64,000 nt of DNA, taken from positions 188,281,112 through 188,345,111 of the forward strand of contig OX465281.1 of NCBI GenBank assembly GCA_949987705.1, read 5' to 3'. Position 1 is the stretch's first letter, and the number at the start of each line of letters is the position of its first letter. The position numbers and the translations under genes were made by a program. Below are positions 58,195 through 64,000 of this stretch, piece by piece. The DNA is from Thereva unica (lineage: Eukaryota; Arthropoda; Insecta; Diptera; Therevidae). The notes under the pieces are model-generated. The model was given only the letters and a program-made list of their open reading frames with translations, ran no database searches and was not told where the DNA came from.

Positions 58195-58226
58195 CGGATC
58201 AAAGAAGAAGAAGATTATCATATATA

Positions 58227-58781
58227 GATTCGTCGGAGTTTCCAGGTAAGTAAAAAGAACCGATGACAATGTATTTATTTCCGAAATTTACTCGTACTAA
58301 AATGTGTTCGAAGCTTTGAGACGATGTAGTCGCGATAAGTTCACTATTTAAGGAGTCTCTAACAGCTATGAGGACACCACCTCCTCTTGAGAGACCGGTA
58401 GATAGAGGTCGCGCCAAAAGAGTTGATGCCGGAGCGCGCAGCTGGGGAAATTAAAGCTGCACACAAATAAAAATTGCGCACATATTGATAAGAAATGCGC
58501 TTATGTATTTTCAAATTTCCCCTTCGAAATTTGTTGCGACTAGGCTAAGGGACGGGAACGGCATGCGGGGATTCTACTGCGCATGGAAAACGCGACTTTC
58601 TCGGCATCAACTCTTTTGGCGCGACCTCTATATAATCTCTATCGCATCTATAAATGGACCAGCTGCCATGCAAGATCTCCTCGTTAAGGAAGGAGTCATT
58701 CAACCAAGTCTCGGTTAACACCAGTACATTGAAGTCACAGGATTTGGAGTCGATAAAAAGATCCTTCAGTTTGCCTCTCAT
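58227..58781 (-). pseudogene. LINE endonuclease N-terminal part, split by a MITE
   Basis: 58781-58631 gives FNVLVLTETWLNDSF with the catalytic Glu and SWSIYRCDRD. After the MITE, 58402-58227 gives LSRGGGVLIAVRDSLNSELI and YIVIGSFYLPGNSDES. Together these are the first half of an APE endonuclease whose second half is at 55019-54480. Confidence 0.75.
58403..58630. mobile_element. MITE, 228 bp, TIR TAGAGGTCGCGCC
   Basis: A perfect inverted repeat of about 29 bp (TAGAGGTCGCGCCAAAAGAG…) closes both ends. The interior is GC-richer near the ends and has no ORF of its own. It lies in the LINE endonuclease frame. The exact target duplication is unclear. Confidence 0.75.
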
Positions 58782-58893
58782 CCCACTGCAGTTATGATAG
58801 AAGAGTCTTAAGTTATCGGAAGATGTTAGTTTTGAATGACGGGCTGGGAGATGGTTAGAATTTCGGGGGGAAGCTAGTTAAGGACGATAATAT

Positions 58894-59790
58894 CTATTTG
58901 AATCGTCCCGACTCCTTTGAAGTTGGCAGATATGTTTTGCTCTGACATGGGACCCATATGCAGAGAGGTCCTTGCTGAGGGGAAATTTGGAATTGTTCAT
59001 AGAAATTTGTAAACAGTTCTAGGAGGGCATTACGTTCAGTAGGTAGGCCCTCTTGCTGAATAGAAATAATTAGACTAGTCCTGGTCTTACCATTAATGCA
59101 AGTTGAATCTGGTTTGTTGTGCATGTAAGCCAGGAATAGACGAACATCATCAAAGATCCTCTTTTCTCGCAAGCGTGAAAGCAAATATCTCTTATCTTCG
59201 GAGTCAGCAGATATAATGGAATTTTTTACCACCGGGGGTTGTAGAGGATTCAAGAAAGGCGACTTGGATCTTACCGAAGAATCCGATGACATTTGCTGTG
59301 GCTGAGCATCGCAAATGTTAGCGTAGGAACGGCCGCCAACAATAATGTGACTTCGCGCGAAATTCGGGTAATTAGTGGTTGGGAGTGGATCATTAGTAAC
59401 GTTAGTGCTCTTAGTTTTTCTGATGGTGGTTGGAAGTAAATTTTTTGTATTATTGGTTAGTGAGTTATTAGTTGGAAATGAATTATTAGTAGTGGTAGTG
59501 TATATTTTGTTAGGTTTTACTTTAGGGCTACTCTTAGATTTACTTAGCCTATCTATCCAGCGGTGTAAAATTAAGTTCTTCCATGTAAAAATCTCTGCCT
59601 CATTCTGGAACAACCAATCGTATCTAGAGGGCAAGGCCAATTTGAAGCTCCTGGGTTTATTGGGCTTCTTATTTCGATGACTGACTTCTTCGCAGTTGGA
59701 TATATCAATCGAGAAGTCAGTTTTAAACAGCGAAATTACCCAAGATGAGTTGAATCGTGGTTGCACGCCCTTGACGAAATAATAGGACAC
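58894..59790 (-). CDS. LINE ORF1 protein (nucleic-acid-binding type), open
   Basis: 298 codons with no stop. It has a basic N-terminal half (NKKPNKPRSFKLALPSRYDW), a low-complexity T/N/S middle (NKIYTTTTNNSFPTNNSLTN), a block GGRSYANIC, then a C-terminal RYLLSRLREKRIFDDVRLFL and LFTNFYEQFQISPQQ. Placement directly 5' of the endonuclease and the composition fit a Jockey/CR1-group ORF1, which packages element RNA. No CCHC knuckle is seen. Start is the first ATG after the presumed 5' end near 59830. Confidence 0.6.
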   Translation of the reverse strand: MSYYFVKGVQPRFNSSWVISLFKTDFSIDISNCEEVSHRNKKPNKPRSFKLALPSRYDWLFQNEAEIFTWKNLILHRWIDRLSKSKSSPKVKPNKIYTTTTNNSFPTNNSLTNNTKNLLPTTIRKTKSTNVTNDPLPTTNYPNFARSHIIVGGRSYANICDAQPQQMSSDSSVRSKSPFLNPLQPPVVKNSIISADSEDKRYLLSRLREKRIFDDVRLFLAYMHNKPDSTCINGKTRTSLIISIQQEGLPTERNALLELFTNFYEQFQISPQQGPLCIWVPCQSKTYLPTSKESGRFK

Positions 59791-59830
59791 GTTGTCGTTG
59801 GTGCTCGAGACATTTACTGTCCTGACGTTA

Positions 59831-59946
59831 CTTAAAAAAATTTAGTGTATGTTACAACTTTTTTAAAACAACAAAGTATTTATTGAACGTCTGATGACCT
59901 ATACAAGTAGCGACTGAGTGCATTTAAAAATTTCCAATCTTTAAAA
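59831..59946. other. Short unassigned spacer
   Basis: AT-rich. It separates the LINE 5' end from the Transib-like terminus. Confidence 0.3.
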
Positions 59947-60000
59947 CGGCGCACAGTGGGGTAAAATCAGACAAAGCTGGCCATTTGCCGAAAATCGAAA
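59947..60000 (+). repeat. Transib-like terminus, second family (CGGCG|CACAGTG)
   Basis: CACAGTGGGG at 59952 is followed by AAAATC, AAAGCTGGCCA and CGAAAA at the same spacing as in the TIR at 34504. Five bases before it read CGGCG, a Transib-type target. No right end (CCCCACTGTG) is seen up to 64000, so the element is truncated or extends beyond the window. No transposase recognised. Confidence 0.5.
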
Positions 60001-60204
60001 GTTCTAGGTTGCCGCTGCAATCTGCCCCTACTGTTTCTAGGAACCCCAAAGTACAAAGAAACCCGTTGTCAAGCGTTAGATGGTGCGCAGCATTCCATAG
60101 GGCTACTCGAAAGAGTGCTGCCGTTTTGTCATTTCTGAGGGGAGTAAAATTAATCTTAGACGAGTATTTAGGTCTTTATAGTCCAAGAGCTCGTGACAGA
60201 ATTT

Positions 60205-60600
60205 CAAAGTGACTCTGAAGAGGATGGGCCTTTGATATATGTTAGATTAAGACTGATTAAGACTAATCTCCAGTTCGAGTCTACTTAAGTTTTAATTTTA
60301 TGACCTTTTGAACTTGTCGATGAAAAAAGTGATATTGCAGAGGACGGGACTTGGTATATAGGTAAATTGGGTTGCTCCCAACTCATATTCCGATTCCCAT
60401 CTCGTTTGGAGGTTAGGTTCGACTTTTGGGAATTTTTGAAAATGTCGGTTCGGTCCAGTTGGACAAAGTGATATTGCAGAGGATGGGATTTAGTATAATG
60501 GTGAGATAGACCACCAATAGCCCAAACTCGGCTGCCCATCTCATATGTAATCAAGGTTTATATTTTGGCGGCTTTTGATTTTGTAGCCATTTTCGGTATG
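60205..60600. repeat. Diverged tandem repeat, unit about 120-140 bp
   Basis: GAAGAGGATGGGCC (60217), GCAGAGGACGGGAC (60337) and GCAGAGGATGGGAT (60477) head three related units. Units 2 and 3 share AAAGTGATATTGCAGAGGA and a following TAGTATA/TGGTATATA. No coding content. Confidence 0.45.
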
Positions 60601-61669
60601 ACCGACTGGGTTCAGGGGGTTATCCTGGAATGCGAAGTGAAAGTAAGAAGCAAACGGAAGCCAAACACTGCGATTGAGTTTTGGTGTCACTGAATACGAT
60701 CGCATCGTACTAAAATTATTGCTCTTAATTTGACATTTTGACGCGAACAAATTTTTCAAGAATATTTAAAGAGTTTTTAGATTGTTTTACCACAAACAGC
60801 GCATTCAATTGCTTTACTCACGGACTGAAATACTACGACAGAAGGACAAATTTAATTGAATTCGCATTGGGGGATATTCTTATATCCGAATCTCATGACT
60901 TTCGAATTGCATTCCAGGATAAGCCCAGCTCTTCAGGCATGGGCTGATGATAAATTCCCACACACATTTAGCTTTTTGGACTGCATGCCCCATCACCCAT
61001 CGGCCGGTGAGTGTGTGGTTATACTTGGCTTCAAGACGAGAAAGGTTCAGGTCATGGCCTGCCGGCGGTTTTGTGTGTGAATTAAGCCGTCGTCCCATGG
61101 GGGAAAAGGCGGCAAAAATGCCTTTTCTGAAATATAATATTTCTCTCTTGAACTTTGACTATTAAATACGAGAAGAAAGAATACCGTTACTGTATATAGC
61201 ATTGATCTTAAACATTCGCATTCGCAAATTCGCATTCACAAATGTGAAAAATATGGCATTCGTAACATCCATAGTTCAAACCACTAAACTCACCCACTAG
61301 TACAAGAAAGTAATATCAGTCCAAAAATCTACCTTTTTTGGCAAGTTTTGAAATATTGAAATAAAATTTACTTAAGGGAGTAAAATTTCGCTGTGAGGAG
61401 TACGGTTGTATAGGCGTCTCGAGAGCAGCAGAAATATTCCGATCGGAGTAACTTCGGCAGCTCTGATTCGAAAGTTGACCTTCGAAATAGGAAATTTATA
61501 CTATGTGCATTTCGAGATGACACCATATTGATCAGTCGTGCAACAAGGTATGTAGAATTTAAGAAAAAAATGGCATTTCTTAATTACTACTCATTAAAAC
61601 AATTAAGTAAACCTATATTTTTAAAATTAAAATACGACAATTTTTGTAAGCTTTGAGTAGAAAGTTTAC
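60601..61669. other. No gene recognised
   Basis: Contains a short inverted pair (TTATCCTGGAATGCGAA at 60620 and GCATTCCAGGATAA at 60909). The minus frame 61098-60880 and plus frame 60856-61080 overlap and neither has a recognised motif. Confidence 0.3.
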
Positions 61670-61778
61670 CACTCGACTTCACTCGATCGATGGCTTGTAA
61701 TGGTGATTCGTCCGGGTTTTCTCTAAGCGCCCATTTTAAGGGAGGGTTGCCGGGAGCTCTCGAGTTGTCCGATGTCGT
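61670..61778 (-). CDS. Probable internal exon of an unidentified host gene
   Basis: On the minus strand a 109-nt open block is bounded by a pyrimidine-rich acceptor (TTTGTTCTCAG) and a donor (GTAAAC). In one frame it reads TTSDNSRAPGNPPLKWALRE and then NPDESPLQAIDRVKSS. GC content is higher than the flanks. The peptide is not one I recognise. The other two frames contain stops. It could be chance, but the combination of both splice sites and the composition change is suggestive. Confidence 0.35.
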
Positions 61779-62460
61779 CTGAGAACAAACACAAAAAACA
61801 TTTCTACTAACAATTTCGGACTCTTAAACCTAAGTAAATACGAGATATATGTTTACATGGTTCTGCTAGTTATATCTAAGTAACTAACTACTGGTTATCT
61901 CTAGACACATGCTGTGAAATTTTCACTAAAAAGGCCGCAGGTAAAATGTCCTCAATAATTTATTAGCAACTACAATAGAATCATTAATTTACATTCAGTT
62001 ATATAAAAGGTAACTTAGGCTGAGCTGCCAATTAATCTTTCGTATACGCTAGTAGTATTCCTTGCTCTTACTAGCTGTTGCTTGTCTTCCCTAAATTCCT
62101 TCGAATCTTCATAAAGTTTCTTCGGAAATCTCCAAAATGCTCTTCATTACATTTACGGGCAACAATCCAAAAACGATAACAAAAATATTTTCTCTTTGAC
62201 ATTTGGAAAAAAAACTAAGTAACTCAACTATATAAATTCCAACAAGTAAAACTAGTGAGTTTTTCAACACATGCTTCTTAATAATGTATTGCTAAGCAGC
62301 TATCTACTCATTACTATAATCTATGTGTGCGTAAGCTGGGTTCGGTGGTATCACTGGTGCGGTCTAGGAGGATATGCGTGTAATGCGGTGTTCGGTATGT
62401 GGTCGGTCTTGGATCTGGTCATACCGCGACTCTGGTATAAGAAATGCTGCTGGCAACAGC
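61779..62460. other. No gene recognised
   Basis: AT-rich, possibly intronic if the exon at 61670 is real. The plus frame at 62271-62522 starts with a hydrophobic segment but lacks other support. Confidence 0.3.
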
Positions 62461-62462
62461 GA

Positions 62463-62700
62463 CGGATCGTACACCACGACAGTCCTCAGGTGTTCAGTAG
62501 TCGTTCGGTAGGTGTTATGTAGTATGTGTAATATCTGCGGTCTAACCGTGGCGGATCATACACCACGACACGGTCGAGGAATCACTACTTCGGCACATTG
62601 TCAGATCATATACCACGTCAAGGCCTAGGCAACATTCCTCAGATAATGTGTGTACTGTGTGTAATGTACCCGTGCCGGATCTTACACCACGACACGGTAT
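62463..62700 (+). repeat. Cluster of four CGGATC.TACACCACGACA motifs
   Basis: Copies begin at 62463 (CGGATCGTACACCACGAC), 62552 (CGGATCATACACCACGACAC), 62602 (AGATCATATACCACGTCA) and 62676 (CGGATCTTACACCACGACAC). Spacing is irregular (89, 50, 74 bp). All are in the same orientation. Function unknown. Confidence 0.5.
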
Positions 62701-64000
62701 AGGACCGGAGAAGGTGACCTCTTCGGAACGAGCCTGGTTAAAGACTGTTTTTGGCCTGATGAAGCGGTTTATTTTATAGCTAGAAAGCTCGTCGTCGTAG
62801 GAGCTTTAAAGTTTCGAAGTGAAGCTTTCAAAGGATAATCACCCAGCCTGCTGAGTAAATAATTATTTTCCTGAAGCTTTGTTAGGAGAAGCATTCTAGA
62901 GTTGAAACGCTGTTGAAACGTGGTTCGTTACAGGCTATCACTGGAAATTATTCTACCCTTAAATTTTGATCGGTTTTATCGGAGCAATTACGTTGGATAT
63001 CTAATAAAATAAATATTTAAGGGTTTGCGCCTTTGTCCATTGTCCTTCATTGCGACCGCAAAATGAACGCGTACCATATTGCGCGTTTTGCACTGTACTG
63101 GGTGCAAAAAATACTCAAGCGCTGACCTTGCCTCCTACGCCAGTAGAGAACTACAATCATACACTCTGGAAGTGCAGAAAATGGATATTATAAGGATCTT
63201 AAATTGGGCAATGAAGGGCGACAAATCTTCTGCCATGGAGAACTACAAGGCCAGAAAAAAAAGAAATAAAAAAAATCTATATGTCGAGGAAGGAGAGTAT
63301 CGTGATCGACAAACTCTGCTCGAACATACCGAATATATCGGAAAGTCTCAAAGCTCATGAAATAATAAAGAGGATGGCAGAGAAACAGGGATTGAAACCC
63401 GCTGTAGAAACATTTTCCCATTCAAGAAATCGCGGCAAAATATCACTTGGAGATGCGCTTTCATATGCGGAAATGGTTCACTTGCACTGAGCGCAATTCG
63501 ACTGGGACACAATTCTTCCATTGTCCTGCACTGCGATCAAAAAATGAGGAGCTGATGTGGTGCAATATGGCATACTGCACCGGGCGCAAAAACCTATGCG
63601 ACGGCCCTGAGAGAGACAGGCAGACAGACAGGCAGGCAGACAGTTGCTTTCGCATTTATACTAATCGTAAATCACTTCGTAAATTTTTCGTACTAGTCGT
63701 ACTTCGTAGTTGTTCGTAATTTTTTTAGTTCATTTCCATATATTTTTCGCTACGACATTTTGTGTGAAGTACGAAGCTATTGAGTTTCTAAAAGGGCTCC
63801 GTAATTTTAAATTGTCGTAGTTGATGTTGACATTTGTCGGCTGCTGTGAATTATTTAATTGAACTTAATTGCTATAAATTTAAAAGATAGATAACGAAAC
63901 ATTGAGAGCAGCTTTATCGAATTTTTGTTTTTCACACTTTATAGGAATTTTCTTAAAAACCAACCTATTTTGAAGGTAAAAATGACACTTGCAATAATAC
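62701..64000. other. Unassigned; contains a diverged duplicated block and a CAGA repeat
   Basis: 63036-63112 and 63517-63592 are diverged copies (CCATTGTCCT.CA.TGCGA, CAATATGGCATACTGCACC versus CCATATTGCGCGTTTTGCAC). A (CAGA/CAGG)n run lies at 63615-63641. Plus-strand frames at 63079-63490 have no recognised domain. Confidence 0.35.

Larger units (their letters stand above)
55033..58213 (+). mobile_element. Nearly full-length endonuclease/RT LINE with 13-bp TSD
   Basis: Flanked by ATTATCATATATA at 55020-55032 and 58214-58226. It has a short 5' UTR (55033-55124), one coding region now in three frames (55125-55901, 55910-57454, 57478-58194) and a tail of AAG repeats (58203-58213). A single ORF with APE endonuclease plus RT and a short repeat tail resembles RTE-like LINEs, but the clade is not certain. 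A deleted relative lies at 22110-23545. Confidence 0.85.
52437..59830 (-). mobile_element. Jockey/CR1-group LINE with ORF1, endonuclease and RT; host of two insertions
   Basis: Minus-strand order: ORF1 (59790-58894), endonuclease start (58781-58631), MITE insert (58403-58630), endonuclease (58402-58227), plus-strand LINE insert (55033-58213), endonuclease end and linker (55019-54480), RT (54473-52575), and a 3' UTR ending in an (AAATA)-type tail near 52437. Multiple frameshifts mark it as old. Group assignment is by motif style. Confidence 0.8.

Noticed and set aside
62463..62700. CRISPR-like array, because of spaced repeats
   Set aside because: Only four imperfect motifs with unequal spacing in an insect-type genome; no array geometry or cas genes.

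Overview
The window looks like transposon-dense euchromatin from an AT-rich insect genome. This follows from the families seen: BEL/Pao with an Env-like region, copia, Ty3/Gypsy, I-type and endonuclease/RT LINEs, Helitron, hAT, PIF/Harbinger, Tigger-type and Transib-like elements, and a tRNA-derived SINE. The species cannot be named from the sequence. I find no complete ordinary host gene; one probable minus-strand exon (61670-61778) is the only host-gene candidate. Nearly every recognisable reading frame belongs to a mobile element, and most are broken.

Layout. 0-5 kb: a transposon-type Cys-rich ORF remnant, a minus-strand Gypsy pol fragment, a tRNA-like sequence and a small foldback. 5.2-13.8 kb: a dead BEL/Pao element (tRNA-Trp-type PBS, gag, protease, RT, RNase H). 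Its protease was split by a 5'-truncated I-type LINE with a 10-bp duplication. That LINE took a Helitron exactly at its (TAA)n tail, the Helitron took a 1.2-kb long-inverted-repeat element, and a SINE separately split the RT/RNase H part. 14.5-15.7 kb: a Tigger-type MITE and a second SINE. 15.95-20.65 kb: a copia element split by a hAT element (itself carrying a hAT MITE and a Harbinger-type MITE) and by a complex palindromic element (itself carrying a hairpin MITE).

22-33 kb: LINE fragments, a Gypsy fragment and MITEs. 33.2-37.2 kb: an orphan LTR/PBS, then a minus-strand LINE endonuclease region split by a Transib element. The Transib element has CACAGTG termini, a 5-bp CGTCA duplication and a RAG1-like transposase C-terminus. 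37.2-44.6 kb: a young, nearly complete minus-strand BEL/Pao element with two LTRs, a 5-bp duplication, intact RT/RNase H/integrase and a downstream Env-like region. Its gag/protease is internally deleted and env is frameshifted. 45-52 kb: Gypsy and LINE fragments and a dispersed repeat. 52.4-59.8 kb: a minus-strand LINE with ORF1, endonuclease and RT, into which a nearly full-length plus-strand LINE (55033-58213, 13-bp duplication) and a MITE were inserted. 60-64 kb: a second Transib-like terminus, short tandem repeats, the probable exon and a repeated-motif cluster.

The elements do not form a pathway. They form a layered record of insertions whose target duplications give the order of events. 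The signals most worth following up are the RAG1/RSS-like Transib material and the recent Env-bearing BEL element.
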